From NCBI GenBank assembly GCA_025353725.1, contig JANXOF010000087.1, positions 1 to 64,000 of the forward strand: a stretch of DNA of 64,000 nt, read 5' to 3'. Source of the stretch: Polyangiaceae bacterium (lineage in GTDB: Bacteria > Myxococcota_A > Polyangia > Polyangiales > Polyangiaceae). The position numbers and the translations under genes are program-made. Below are positions 21,657-30,611 of this stretch, in pieces. The notes beneath the pieces were generated by a model, which saw only the letters and a list, made by a program, of their open reading frames with translations, ran no database searches and was not told where the DNA came from. Within the stretch, counting starts at the first letter, position 1; each line of letters opens with the position of its first letter.

Positions 21657-23446
21657 GGCGCGCCTAAGCGCACGGCGACGTCCGTAGCGGCGACGTATTC
21701 GACGCGCGTGTTCATGTCGCGCACGAGGAAGTAGAGCCAGCCATCGGCGCGAAAGTGCGGGTAGAGTGCATATTGCCCTGCGTTCATCTTCGTTAGTCGG
21801 ACCTTTTTGCCCGTGACAAGATCGGCGACGACGATATTGGAAGACCCTTGTGGAAGAGCGGCTTGGTCTGACTCGCTGCGGTCGACGTATTGGTGTGTGG
21901 CGAGAAATCGCTCATCGAACGAGAACGTGGCTTTCGCGCCCTTCAGGCACACTTGCGCGCGGAGAGGCGTCTCCACCGCCGTCGCGCCATTGGCCGCTAC
22001 CGCGCGGACGGCTCGAACGCGATACCCGCCTTGCTTTGCGCCGCCCGAGAAACGGTCGACGAGTAGCTTCGTGGAAGGCGAGAGCACGACATCGCCTTCG
22101 CCGGGCATCGATTGCTGCACGGGAGTCTCGGCCCGGTAGGCCGCGCCGTCATTCACCATTGGAATAAACGTGGTCCGAGCTCCCGCGCCGAAGTTCGCGG
22201 GAAGGGGCGCTTTGACGTCATGGCCTCCGTCGTCGTTCTCGTGGTCGCCGAACGTGACGAAGTACCGCGCGCCGTCGAGAGCGCTCCCGATGCTTTGATA
22301 AACCGCGCGCCCAACGACACTGCACTTCGGTTCGAGCAGCGAGACGGCAGGCGCGGTTTGCCCCGCGATATCTCCGAGCAAGCTTTGGCGACAGAGCCGA
22401 ATCGTGTTGTCCGAAGCGGCGCCCGCGAACGCAAAACCGTCATTGCTAGGCAGAAAAAACGGGTCATACTTGGCGGCAACCTTAATGAGGGGTGCCGTCG
22501 CCGGTTTCGTGAGGTCTTTGATGATCGACGCCGTGTTCAACCCGAATCCCACGTAGCGCCCGTCGGCGGAACTCCGAACCCAGTAGTGGGAGGCAAGCGG
22601 CTGCTCGTGCAGCTTTCGCACCGTCTGCACGACGCCCGCCGCCGTGACTTGCGCCGTGATGTCGGTTTGGGCGGTGAGACATGCCAGCGGACTCGCCGCC
22701 GCGCCGCAGCCAAACATCGGCGTACTCTGATCGTTGAGCCTCGCCGCCCACCCTTGCGTGCGCATCGCAGTCAGGTGTGCCGCGAGTTCCGGCGTCGTCG
22801 ATTCGACGCAGCTATCGGCGGTCCCACCGTCGGCCGTGCTTCGCCCGCCTATAGCTTGGTCGAGCTGGGGCATGCCGCGTAGCATCCAGCCCTTCACTTT
22901 CGTGAATGCGGCTTCATCCATCGGCGTACCGCCTTGCGGCATGCCGACTTGGTTTTGAAAATCGGTCCAGCGGGCGTTCCACTGGGCTGCGGGGAAGGCG
23001 GCCTTAAAGAGATCTCGCGTCTGCGCGAACGAGGCGCCTGCGGCGTAAAACCCTAGCTTTCGAGGCGAAAAGTCGCTCGCCGAGTCGGACGGCGTAATGC
23101 GCAAACAATCGACTCGCTGCTTCGGCGAGAGAGTCGTGGTCGCGAAGCACGCGGCATCGACGACCTGCATCGCCTTACCCCACGCGCGAATATTCTCCGG
23201 CGTCGCCGTGTGACAGCCACGGCACGTGCCGCCTTCGCCGCCAAGTTGGGCGAGCGCCTGCTTCGCTAACGCGAGATCGTCTGCTGTCGCGCCTTGTTCG
23301 AGAGCCGCCGCTCGGTCGTCTTCCTGGCTGATTGAAGACCCGACACATCCGAGTCCGGAGCTCGCCATGACGAGCGCAAGAGCGGGCGGTACGGCAACGA
23401 CGAAGGGCACGAGGGAGACGACGGAGGCCATAGGCGAGAGACGCAT
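21653..23446 (-). CDS. Large secreted lipoprotein with N-terminal CxxCH motif
   Basis: 597 residues. The signal sequence ends near MASSGLGC followed by VGSSIS, a lipobox. CRGCHTATPENIRAW around residue 81 is a cytochrome c-type haem site. The rest looks like a beta-rich, WD/propeller-like extracellular domain (repeats such as YFVTFGDHENDDGG, VVLSPSTKLLVDRFSG, ATFSFDERFLATHQY and LYPHFRADGWLYFLVRD), similar in pattern to TolB-type propellers. It is translationally coupled to the downstream CxxCH lipoprotein gene. A haem-propeller pair at the cell surface is the simplest reading. No characterised relative was recognised. Confidence 0.75.
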   Translation of the reverse strand: MRLSPMASVVSLVPFVVAVPPALALVMASSGLGCVGSSISQEDDRAAALEQGATADDLALAKQALAQLGGEGGTCRGCHTATPENIRAWGKAMQVVDAACFATTTLSPKQRVDCLRITPSDSASDFSPRKLGFYAAGASFAQTRDLFKAAFPAAQWNARWTDFQNQVGMPQGGTPMDEAAFTKVKGWMLRGMPQLDQAIGGRSTADGGTADSCVESTTPELAAHLTAMRTQGWAARLNDQSTPMFGCGAAASPLACLTAQTDITAQVTAAGVVQTVRKLHEQPLASHYWVRSSADGRYVGFGLNTASIIKDLTKPATAPLIKVAAKYDPFFLPSNDGFAFAGAASDNTIRLCRQSLLGDIAGQTAPAVSLLEPKCSVVGRAVYQSIGSALDGARYFVTFGDHENDDGGHDVKAPLPANFGAGARTTFIPMVNDGAAYRAETPVQQSMPGEGDVVLSPSTKLLVDRFSGGAKQGGYRVRAVRAVAANGATAVETPLRAQVCLKGAKATFSFDERFLATHQYVDRSESDQAALPQGSSNIVVADLVTGKKVRLTKMNAGQYALYPHFRADGWLYFLVRDMNTRVEYVAATDVAVRLGAP

Positions 23447-23541
23447 GGCCAGCCTCTTACCGCGAAAGGGGAATCGAGCAAGGCGCGTCTTCGCTTCGCG
23501 GCATTTCCAAAATGGAACCGCGCGCTCAACCTAAGCTCGAG

Positions 23542-23934
23542 CTACCTTGCGACGTTTACCGCAGGGTGTACGTTTGGAGGCCCTGAGTGGGTGACCCACC
23601 AGAGCGACAAGAACGCGAGCAGCACGGCGGTCAACGCGAAGAGAATCCGTGATGCGGGATCGGGGCGTATCCGCGCGCGGAGGTCGAGCGCGGCACGCTT
23701 GACGTCGTCGCGTGGCGTCGCCTCGGCGAGCGCGTCGGCGCCGACTCGCACGGCGAGGTAGTCGCCGGTCGCAAACGCCATCACGAGTTTCGTGAGCTGC
23801 GCGTCGCGCGGGAAGTCGCGCGCGAACGCCGGAAACCCCCACGAGCGCTCGACCAAAGCCCACGCGTCGTTCACGCTGCCGTCTGCCTCGGTTTCGCGGT
23901 CGTCGGTCGCTTTCGAATCGAGGGCGCTCTTCAT
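23542..23934 (-). CDS. Small C-terminally anchored membrane protein
   Basis: ATG 23934 is chosen because it overlaps the stop of the upstream gene (ATGA) and removes an arginine-rich, non-protein-like extension. The 130 residues are acidic at the N-terminus (SKATDDRETEADGSV), helical in the middle (LVERSWGFPAFARDFP) and end in one membrane helix, RILFALTAVLLAFLSLWWVT. This is a tail-anchored topology with the bulk in the cytoplasm. Residues 40-95 resemble a TPR-like helical hairpin. No family recognised. It is coupled to the metallo-beta-lactamase-like gene. Confidence 0.65.
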   Translation of the reverse strand: MKSALDSKATDDRETEADGSVNDAWALVERSWGFPAFARDFPRDAQLTKLVMAFATGDYLAVRVGADALAEATPRDDVKRAALDLRARIRPDPASRILFALTAVLLAFLSLWWVTHSGPPNVHPAVNVAR

Positions 23935-25055
23935 CCTGCGCTCACGTGGGCGTCCAGAGGCGGCTCGGCGGCGCTGGGCAAAGGTTGGGTTACCCGACCG
24001 GGCTTTCGGGCGACCTCGCCGTGGGTAATCGCACGATGCAGAAGCGACGGCGTCAACCCCGGAGCCATGAGGCTTGGCGTAACTTCGCTCGCCGGAAACA
24101 CTTGAACAAACGCGGGCGCGCGTCGGACGCGGCAAGCGACCGTGCGCTCGAGTACCATCGATGTATAGTGCAGCGCGGTATATTCAGGTGTATCGGCGTT
24201 AGGAATGACGTCTAACTCCTGCTTCTTGCACATAAACGAGAGACCTTTGATGTGACTTTCGAGCGGCGACCAACTATCGGCGCACGGTCCATTTTCACTG
24301 ATTCCCCAAATGCCGGAGTCGCTGAGGAGAAAGAGCGTTTGATTGCCGGAGGTATGACCCGGCGTGCGAACGAGCATGACGCCGTCGCCAAGCGCCAGGT
24401 CGCCAGTCGTCAGCGTAAGCTGATTCGTGCGCGCGCCCGATTTCCCGTCGCGGACGTACCACGCGCGCTGGAGCGGATGGAGATCGTCCCAATCCTCCCA
24501 TTCGGCCTTCGGTGCGAGGAGCGTCGCGTTTGGAAACCGCGGCGCGTGGAGGCCGTCTTCCGTGCCCAGGAGCCCGCGCAGATCTTGTGCGTGGCAGTTG
24601 TTGAAGGCGAGATAGTCGATCTCCTCTGCCCTCACGCCAAGGCGCAAAAGCTGAGCCTCGAGAGGGTCGAAGGTCCGCGCGACGGCGTGCGCGACCCGCG
24701 CTCCCAGAGTCTCCGTCATGCGTGCAAAGAACGGAGTGGCTTTGGTTCCCTCGAAGTCGCTCGGACTGAAGAGAAGGTTCTTCAGGTTTCCATTTTGCAG
24801 AAACTGCACGAACACGCACCGATGCGTCAGCAACACGAAAGGAGCTGGCGTGATCGCGGCGGCCCCAAACGCATACCTCGAAGGGAAGGCCAGCGTAAAA
24901 AGCGAAAACGTTCGAACGGAGACGCACCGCGGCCCGATCAAGAATCGTTCGCGCAGTCGCTCGCCCGCGCGCCGTACGGCACGAAGTTGGGCGCCGTGCT
25001 TGGCTACGATCCATGCCTCATCGAGATCGTTGATGGGCAAAATCCCCTGCATCAT
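23931..25055 (-). CDS. Metallo-beta-lactamase-like protein
   Basis: 374 residues. The metal-binding motif of the fold appears as FNNCHAQDLRGL, where HxHxDH has become CHAQD (two of the usual ligands kept), preceded by a typical beta strand (EIDYLAFNN). Downstream are LVRTPGHTSGNQTLFLLSDSG, the second histidine motif PGHTxG, and GISENGP. It is a plausible but atypical hydrolase with a reduced metal site; activity is uncertain. It starts divergently from the DNA methylase gene, with about 100 bp between them. The downstream small membrane protein gene overlaps its stop by 4 bp. Confidence 0.7.
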   Translation of the reverse strand: MMQGILPINDLDEAWIVAKHGAQLRAVRRAGERLRERFLIGPRCVSVRTFSLFTLAFPSRYAFGAAAITPAPFVLLTHRCVFVQFLQNGNLKNLLFSPSDFEGTKATPFFARMTETLGARVAHAVARTFDPLEAQLLRLGVRAEEIDYLAFNNCHAQDLRGLLGTEDGLHAPRFPNATLLAPKAEWEDWDDLHPLQRAWYVRDGKSGARTNQLTLTTGDLALGDGVMLVRTPGHTSGNQTLFLLSDSGIWGISENGPCADSWSPLESHIKGLSFMCKKQELDVIPNADTPEYTALHYTSMVLERTVACRVRRAPAFVQVFPASEVTPSLMAPGLTPSLLHRAITHGEVARKPGRVTQPLPSAAEPPLDAHVSAG

Positions 25056-25157
25056 CGAGTGAGCCTAGCGCGATTCGCGTGCGGCTGGATCTGCGAGGCT
25101 TGCCCTCGGTTCGGGATTCGAAGCCGCACCCAGGGAAAGTCGGACTACGTTACCTCG

Positions 25158-26246
25158 ATGTCCCGACGTCACCGACCAGGCGTTAGCGCGTTGAGTCTTG
25201 TGGCGCACATCGAGGAGATCGTCATCGCCACGAGCGGAGAGGACGCGTTCGAACTCGTGTTCGGCGTGGCCGTGGCGCGCGTCGTCGGGAAGGTTCGCGC
25301 CACTGGGGAGTCTATCCGAAAGGTGGCGCTCGCCCATCCGGAGCTCGCTGTGGTTGACCTTGATGCCTCGAACGAGGCGCTCATCGATCGCGTTGATTCG
25401 CTTCTTGCGGATGCGCTCGAGGCGGGAGACGAACGCTTGCAAGCTCTCGACGCGATTTTCGAGTCGCTTACGCCGCGCGTCGCGAAAGGCGATAAAGGTC
25501 AGTTTTTTACGCCGCGTCACGTCGTCGACTTTGTCGTCACGGCCCTCGCCCCCACCGCGCGTGAGGTCGTGGTCGACCCCGCGTGCGGTTCCGGCGCCTT
25601 TCTCGCGCACGCTCGCGCGGCAGGCGGGGGCGTCAGTTACGGTTCGGACATCGACCCGCGCGCGGTGCGCGTCGCCCGCCTGGTGGCGCTTTCGCAGGGC
25701 CGCAGTCCACTCAGCGTCGTTCGCGCCGACGGGTTGCGCGGAAGCACACTTCCGACAGCACACGTGGTTGCGACCAATCCCCCTTTCGCGGGTCGCGCGG
25801 ACGCGACGGGCTTCGAGGTCGCGACGTTGGTGCGTACACCGGAGCGTGACACTCTCTTTCTCGAGCGGTCGGTCGACCTGCTTCGGCCGGGGGGCCGACT
25901 CGGTATCGTACTTCCTTATAACAAGGCAGCAGGAGCGTCGTTCGCGGCGTTGCGCCGCTGGCTCATTCATCGCGTGCGCGTCTTGGCGATTATCGGTCTC
26001 CCTCGCGAGACTTTTTTGCCGTACACGTCGCAGCGCACGTTCGTACTCTTTGCCAAAAAGCGGGGAGCAAAAGCTAGCCTAAGTCACGATGAGAAGGTCT
26101 TTTTCGCCGTGAGTGAGCGGGCAGGGAAGGACAGCTCGGGACGAGCGCTCGTGCCTGCTGACGGTCACGAGGGTCTTTCTCACGATTTGGATGACGTCCT
26201 CGCGGAGCTCGTACCGTTTCTGAACGCGGAGGGCTTCGCGTCGTGA
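25158..26246 (+). CDS. N6-adenine DNA methyltransferase (type I HsdM-like)
   Basis: The open frame extends to 24252, but that part lies over the opposite-strand gene and is arginine-rich; ATG 25158 begins the conserved region (362 residues). A short helical N-domain ends in GDKGQFFTPRHVVDFVV, typical of type I and IIG methylases. Motif I is VVDPACGSGAFL, motif IV is ATNPPFAGR, and a later GGRLGIVLPYNKAAG matches motif VI. It transfers methyl from SAM to adenine N6. It overlaps the next gene by 4 bp. No HsdR or other nuclease is present in the window, so it may methylate without restriction. Confidence 0.9.
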   Translation: MSRRHRPGVSALSLVAHIEEIVIATSGEDAFELVFGVAVARVVGKVRATGESIRKVALAHPELAVVDLDASNEALIDRVDSLLADALEAGDERLQALDAIFESLTPRVAKGDKGQFFTPRHVVDFVVTALAPTAREVVVDPACGSGAFLAHARAAGGGVSYGSDIDPRAVRVARLVALSQGRSPLSVVRADGLRGSTLPTAHVVATNPPFAGRADATGFEVATLVRTPERDTLFLERSVDLLRPGGRLGIVLPYNKAAGASFAALRRWLIHRVRVLAIIGLPRETFLPYTSQRTFVLFAKKRGAKASLSHDEKVFFAVSERAGKDSSGRALVPADGHEGLSHDLDDVLAELVPFLNAEGFAS

Positions 26247-26881
26247 AGTTCGCCATCCGAACGCTCGCGGAGATTGCCCCCGACTACGTCCTCGCACCGG
26301 AGCGGCATCTCCTCGCCGTGCGGGCGGCCCGTGATTCGGCGGGCCTTCCCCTTGGCGACCTCGTGGTCGAGCGCCGCGAGCGGATCGTCGCGCGTGCGAC
26401 GGGCGTAACCGTGGTGCTCGATACGAGCCACGCCCGCGACGGCTTACTCGACGTAACGGGGGCCTCGCGCGAGGAAAACGGCGCAAAAAGTGCCAAAAAG
26501 CGCGCAGAATTAGGCGACATTGTCGTGTCGCGCTTGCGCCCGTATCTTCGGCAAGTGGCTTTCTTGCACCCGTCCGCTCTCCTCGCGGCGGGCGGCAAAG
26601 CGCTTTCCTTCTCTACTGAATTTTACGTGCTTGCTCCTCGCGACCCCGAGGTCGACCTTGCGTTTCTCCTTCCGTTTTTTCTCTCCAAAGCGGTGCAGGC
26701 TTCGCTGGCGGAGGCGCAAGAGGGGGGGCATCATCCGCGCGTTCCTCGGGCGTCACTTTTTGCGCTGCGCGTTCCCCGCGCGCTCGTTAAAAGCCGTGCA
26801 AACGCGTCGCGGACCATGAACGCGGCGCTCGCTGATTCTTACCGCGCCTCAGAGCGCTTGCGCGAGCTCCTCGCGACGTAA
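26243..26881 (+). CDS. Half-size specificity-subunit-like protein
   Basis: 212 residues. Segments LGDIVVSRLRPYLRQVAFLH, STEFYVLAPRD and AQEGGHHPRVPRASLFALRV match the target-recognition domain and central conserved helix region of type I HsdS proteins. Full HsdS has two such units (~400 residues); here there is one, so it would need to dimerise to recognise a bipartite palindromic site. It is coupled to the methylase through a 4-bp overlap (ATGA), which supports a working M-S pair. Its DNA target cannot be predicted. Confidence 0.8.
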   Translation: MKFAIRTLAEIAPDYVLAPERHLLAVRAARDSAGLPLGDLVVERRERIVARATGVTVVLDTSHARDGLLDVTGASREENGAKSAKKRAELGDIVVSRLRPYLRQVAFLHPSALLAAGGKALSFSTEFYVLAPRDPEVDLAFLLPFFLSKAVQASLAEAQEGGHHPRVPRASLFALRVPRALVKSRANASRTMNAALADSYRASERLRELLAT

Positions 26882-27120
26882 GTCGCTCGCGAGACACGTC
26901 ACGGACCGCGCATTCTCTTTCGAGCTGCGCAGACTGCGCACGGACAAAGCTGATGGAGATGATCCATCTCGATCGCGCTGGGTAGTGGTCGTCGGTATTC
27001 GATATGGGCTCTACAGCATGGTTTCAATGTGCGGCAAAAGCGCTTGTTTCCTCTTGTGTAGGTGCTCGTTCGGCGGCTTCTCTTGGAGTTCTCGTGGGTT
27101 AGCAAGCTCGCGCGTGGAGC

Positions 27121-29370
27121 GTGACGGTTATCGTTCGTCGTCTGCTTGGCCGTACGGCTGCCAGCCTGGTAGGCGCTCAAGGCATGGAGGTTCTCGTCCG
27201 CGCGTCTCTTTTCGCTCGGCGGATGACCCGTACGGCGTACGGGCTGGTCTTGACGTTCGCTCTTGCGGCGTTGATCGTCACGGGCTCGGCCACAGCGCCT
27301 GTCGGCATCGTCTCGCTCGGTGCCATCCTCGTTTGGACCGTCCTCCTCGCAAGGAGACTCCGCGCGAAGTTGCGCTTGACCGGCGACGCTTCGTTCCTCC
27401 TCGATTTCGAGCTCGGTGCGCTTCTTGCCGTGGGTCTCGACGCGGCACTTCTTCGTTTCGACGGGACACTTTCGGGTCGCTTCTCGCCCGCTATTTACGT
27501 GCTTGTCGCGCTCGTGGCGTCGTTCGGGCGCCCTGGTCCCGGCCTCGCCGTCGTGGCGTGGGTGGTGGGTCTCGACGCGCTGATTCGTCACTTCACGCTT
27601 GGCGAGACAAGCTGGGAAGCGCTCGCGACGCAGGCGGGGTTTGCGCTCGCGTTCGCACTCCTCAACTTCGTTCTCTTACGCGCGGAGGTGTCGCGGATAC
27701 GCGTCAATGCCCGCGCGGGCGTCGCTCGAGAGCTCGAGCGACTCCGTGACGACGCGCGCAGCTATCGCCTGCTTGGGGCGGGCGAAGCCTCTGCCCAACC
27801 GCAACCCCAAAACCAACGAGGTGTGGCAGTTTCGAACGGTTCGCCGGGCTCGCTTGGGTCTACCGAAGAACGGCTCGCGCGGTCAAGCGTCGAGGAAATT
27901 CATCAGTCCGTGCATTATGCACTTGAGTTGCTGCGGCGTACCCTTGACCTTCACACCGCCGTACTTCTTTGGCGGACAGACGCAGGAACTCACCTTCGCA
28001 TCAGCGAGCTGTCGACGGGCTCCGAGGCGATTCACGACGCGCCGTTCTCGCTTGGCGACGGTGTGCTCGCGGCGGTCCTCGCGAAAAAAGAGGCCGTGCT
28101 CCTCGAGAACCTGCGCCCGTCGTACAAGGTGCCGTACTACGAGGGGCCATGCCCCGTGCGTGCGCTGGCTGCGCTTCCGGTGCTCGACGACGGCGTCGTG
28201 CGCGGAGTGCTCGCGATCGACCGCGTCGAGAACAGGCCCTTTACGCCGCACGAGCACGAAATCGTCGCGCAGGCCGCACGTTACTGCCTTCGCGCCATTC
28301 AAAACGAGCGCGTGTTCGTTCAACTCGAGCGAGCGAAAGTAGAGCAAGGAAAGCTCTATCGTGCGGCTCAGGCGCTCGGTGCCGCGATGTCCGAGAAAGA
28401 CGTCGTTGAGGCGGGAGTTCGGGCCGCGAGAGAGATCGCGAGCTTCGACTTGGCGGCCGTGACCACGTGGGACGAATCCGCCAAAGTGCACGAGATCTCC
28501 GCCGCGCGAAGCGAGGCCGGCGAGATCGAGCGGCTCGTCGGTCAACGGTTTCGGAACAATACTGGGCTCGTTTCGATGGTCGTGACCAACCGGTTTCCGC
28601 TTCCTTACAAGGGCGAGTTCGACCCCGCGCACCAGGTCGTGCTCTCCAAGCGTCTTCCCTGGCCGTCGATTCCGTCGCTGCTCGTGTTGCCTTTACTGCA
28701 CCACGGTCGCCCGCTCGGTACGCTCATTCTGGGCGCGAAGCGGCGCCACGCGTTCGGTGACTCTGTCCGGCCCACCCTCGAGGTGCTCGCGAGCCACTTG
28801 GCGGTCAGTCTCTCCAACGCCCGGATGGTTCAAAAGCTCGAGACGATGGCCACCACCGACGGCATGACCGGCCTTCTCAACAAGCGCGCCATGCTCGACC
28901 AAGCGGTGCAAAAAGTGGCCGCAGCCCAACGTTTTGGCCGCAAGCTCTCGGTCCTTATTGTTGATATCGATTTTTTCAAGAACGTCAACGACACGTTCGG
29001 TCACGACGTGGGAGACGTCGTTATCAAAGGTCTAGGCGAGATTCTCAAACGGCAAAAACGCACGACCGACGTTGTCGCGAGATTTGGTGGCGAGGAGTTC
29101 GTCGTTCTTTGTGAGCAGACCGATGAAGCCGGGGCGTTGCTCCTCGGCGAGCGCATCCGCGAGGAGCTCGAACGGGCCGTGTTCACGACGGCGATGGGAG
29201 CGGTAAAGGTCACGTGTTCCGTGGGTAGCGCGACCTTTCCCGAGGGCGGGGCAAAGTGGGAGGACCTCTTCAAAGGCGCGGATGAGTCGCTTTACGTATC
29301 GAAACGTACGGGGCGCAATCGAGTCACGGCCTGGCAGCCGCCCAACGCGGCGCGCAGCAAGGCGGGCTGA
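27121..29370 (+). CDS. Membrane GAF-GAF-GGDEF diguanylate cyclase
   Basis: 749 residues from GTG 27121 with GGAG 3-6 bp upstream. Order: a membrane region of about five helices (residues 36-215), a short coiled coil, GAF 1 (about 260-400), GAF 2 (about 410-560) and GGDEF (about 585-735). The active site reads ARFGGEEFVVL (GGEEF at 656-660), with DIDFFKNVNDTFGHD upstream, so it should make c-di-GMP from two GTP. The inhibitory site is intact: RTTD at 647-650, exactly five residues before GGEEF. Two tandem GAF domains suggest control by a small ligand. The gene has no obvious operon partner. Confidence 0.94.
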   Translation: MTVIVRRLLGRTAASLVGAQGMEVLVRASLFARRMTRTAYGLVLTFALAALIVTGSATAPVGIVSLGAILVWTVLLARRLRAKLRLTGDASFLLDFELGALLAVGLDAALLRFDGTLSGRFSPAIYVLVALVASFGRPGPGLAVVAWVVGLDALIRHFTLGETSWEALATQAGFALAFALLNFVLLRAEVSRIRVNARAGVARELERLRDDARSYRLLGAGEASAQPQPQNQRGVAVSNGSPGSLGSTEERLARSSVEEIHQSVHYALELLRRTLDLHTAVLLWRTDAGTHLRISELSTGSEAIHDAPFSLGDGVLAAVLAKKEAVLLENLRPSYKVPYYEGPCPVRALAALPVLDDGVVRGVLAIDRVENRPFTPHEHEIVAQAARYCLRAIQNERVFVQLERAKVEQGKLYRAAQALGAAMSEKDVVEAGVRAAREIASFDLAAVTTWDESAKVHEISAARSEAGEIERLVGQRFRNNTGLVSMVVTNRFPLPYKGEFDPAHQVVLSKRLPWPSIPSLLVLPLLHHGRPLGTLILGAKRRHAFGDSVRPTLEVLASHLAVSLSNARMVQKLETMATTDGMTGLLNKRAMLDQAVQKVAAAQRFGRKLSVLIVDIDFFKNVNDTFGHDVGDVVIKGLGEILKRQKRTTDVVARFGGEEFVVLCEQTDEAGALLLGERIREELERAVFTTAMGAVKVTCSVGSATFPEGGAKWEDLFKGADESLYVSKRTGRNRVTAWQPPNAARSKAG

Positions 29371-29444
29371 AACGCGCGCGGGAAGTGCCTCTCGCGTCGT
29401 TCGAGCCTGGACAGCCCCGTCGTGTGTGGTCATCATCGACGCCC

Positions 29445-29804
29445 ATGAGCGACGAGAAACCGAAGCCGGTGGACGATTTCAAGCAGGGCCTCGGCTTGCT
29501 CTTCCGAGCCGCAAAAGGCGTGGTCGATAAGCTTCCGACGGGCGCTATCGAAGACGCCGTCAAAGACGGCGCGAAGGAGGTCGGTCGCGCGTTTGAAACG
29601 GTCGCGAGCGAGCTCGACAAAGCCTTCGCGAGCGTGAGCCGCGGGACGGCCTCTGCCCCTTCGCCACCCGAGTCTCCAAAGGCAGCCTCGGCGCCGGCGC
29701 CAGCCGAGGGCCCCGCGAGCCAGGGCACTGAGCCGAAAGCCAGCGCGCCGCCCTTCGACGACGCGTCTGCGCACGAGCCCCCAAAAGGCCCGCGCATCGG
29801 CTAA
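29445..29804 (+). CDS. Small Pro/Ala-rich hypothetical protein
   Basis: 119 residues from ATG 29445. The N-terminal ~65 residues are a helical, amphipathic domain (DDFKQGLGLLFRAAKGVVDK, ELDKAFASV) and the rest is a disordered Pro/Ala/Ser tail. No signal peptide. The helical part resembles small apolipoprotein-like or phasin-like proteins only in composition. It lies 74 bp after the diguanylate cyclase gene on the same strand. Function unknown. Confidence 0.65.
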   Translation: MSDEKPKPVDDFKQGLGLLFRAAKGVVDKLPTGAIEDAVKDGAKEVGRAFETVASELDKAFASVSRGTASAPSPPESPKAASAPAPAEGPASQGTEPKASAPPFDDASAHEPPKGPRIG

Positions 29805-29861
29805 TTGCGGCGGGTCGGCGAGTCTCAGCCGGGCGGCTTGATCGACCTATCCTTCAGAGTT

Positions 29862-30509
29862 CTAAAACGTTCGGCCGGCCGCGCAGATATCTTCAGGACC
29901 TTTGGCGTAGTTATCCTTCGCAAACTGCGTAATCGTTGGGATATCGAGGCAATCGGCTTTGTAGGTGAATCCCCACGCGGCGGCCGCGACAGGCACGTCG
30001 AGCTTCGGCGAAGGCGCGAGAATCACGCGGACGCGGATGTCGCTCGAGCACGCAGGGTCGGTCGCGAGGGAGTCTCGGACGCTGCGTAAGGCTTCTATGG
30101 TAGGCGCGCACGCCGCGTTGGTCGGGTCGCATTTGTAGAGAAGTGCGATGGCACCGTGTTCGAGGCTGTGGACAAGGTATCCCTCCTCGAGTGGCGCGCT
30201 GTATTCCTTGAAGTTTGCCCACACCGGGTAGTGCTGCCCGCTTGATGGCGGATTCGAGTTGTACGTAAGGGCGGTCCCCTCTGGAACATGCCGTTGCCCG
30301 TTCACGACCTCGGGGGATTCAATCACGACCGGGCACGACGCCTGCGGCCGTTGAGGCTCTTTGAGCCTCCGGTCGGTGCCGCCATCTCCAGCAGCGCCGG
30401 CGGGTGGGTCGCTTCCGCCACCACACGCCATGCTGCAAATAGGCAACGCTATCGCAAGCGTCGCAAAGAGAAATAAGCTCGTGAACGAGGACCTCACGCC
30501 CAAGACCAT
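29862..30509 (-). CDS. DUF3105 lipoprotein
   Basis: ATG 30509 gives 215 residues; longer in-frame forms overlap the divergent yihY-like gene. The signal peptide ends ICSMAC, a lipobox-like site, followed by GGGSDPPAG. The mature part has the DUF3105 core: HVPEGTALTYNSNPPSSGQHYP, then VHSLEHGAIALLYKCD. The HY/H and EHG residues are conserved in the family and may coordinate a metal. DUF3105 proteins are exported and of unknown function. Five cysteines in the mature protein could form disulphides. Confidence 0.85.
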   Translation of the reverse strand: MVLGVRSSFTSLFLFATLAIALPICSMACGGGSDPPAGAAGDGGTDRRLKEPQRPQASCPVVIESPEVVNGQRHVPEGTALTYNSNPPSSGQHYPVWANFKEYSAPLEEGYLVHSLEHGAIALLYKCDPTNAACAPTIEALRSVRDSLATDPACSSDIRVRVILAPSPKLDVPVAAAAWGFTYKADCLDIPTITQFAKDNYAKGPEDICAAGRTF

Positions 30510-30611
30510 ACGTTGAAACGGAGCGAGCGCCACGCGTCTGTTTCCGCGCGTGCTCCCGACGAAAGCGTGTTCGGATAGATAACGGCGGCGTTGCTTTTGA
30601 CTGCCGCCGCG

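Noticed and set aside
24252-25157. Upstream extension of the methylase frame
   Set aside because: It overlaps the opposite-strand metallo-beta-lactamase-like gene and is Arg-rich; conserved residues begin after 25158.
26899-27030. HNH-like tail (IEMDHLHQLCPCAVC) on the minus strand
   Set aside because: Only ~35 residues, no second half of the motif, and the frame upstream is a shadow of the GGDEF gene.
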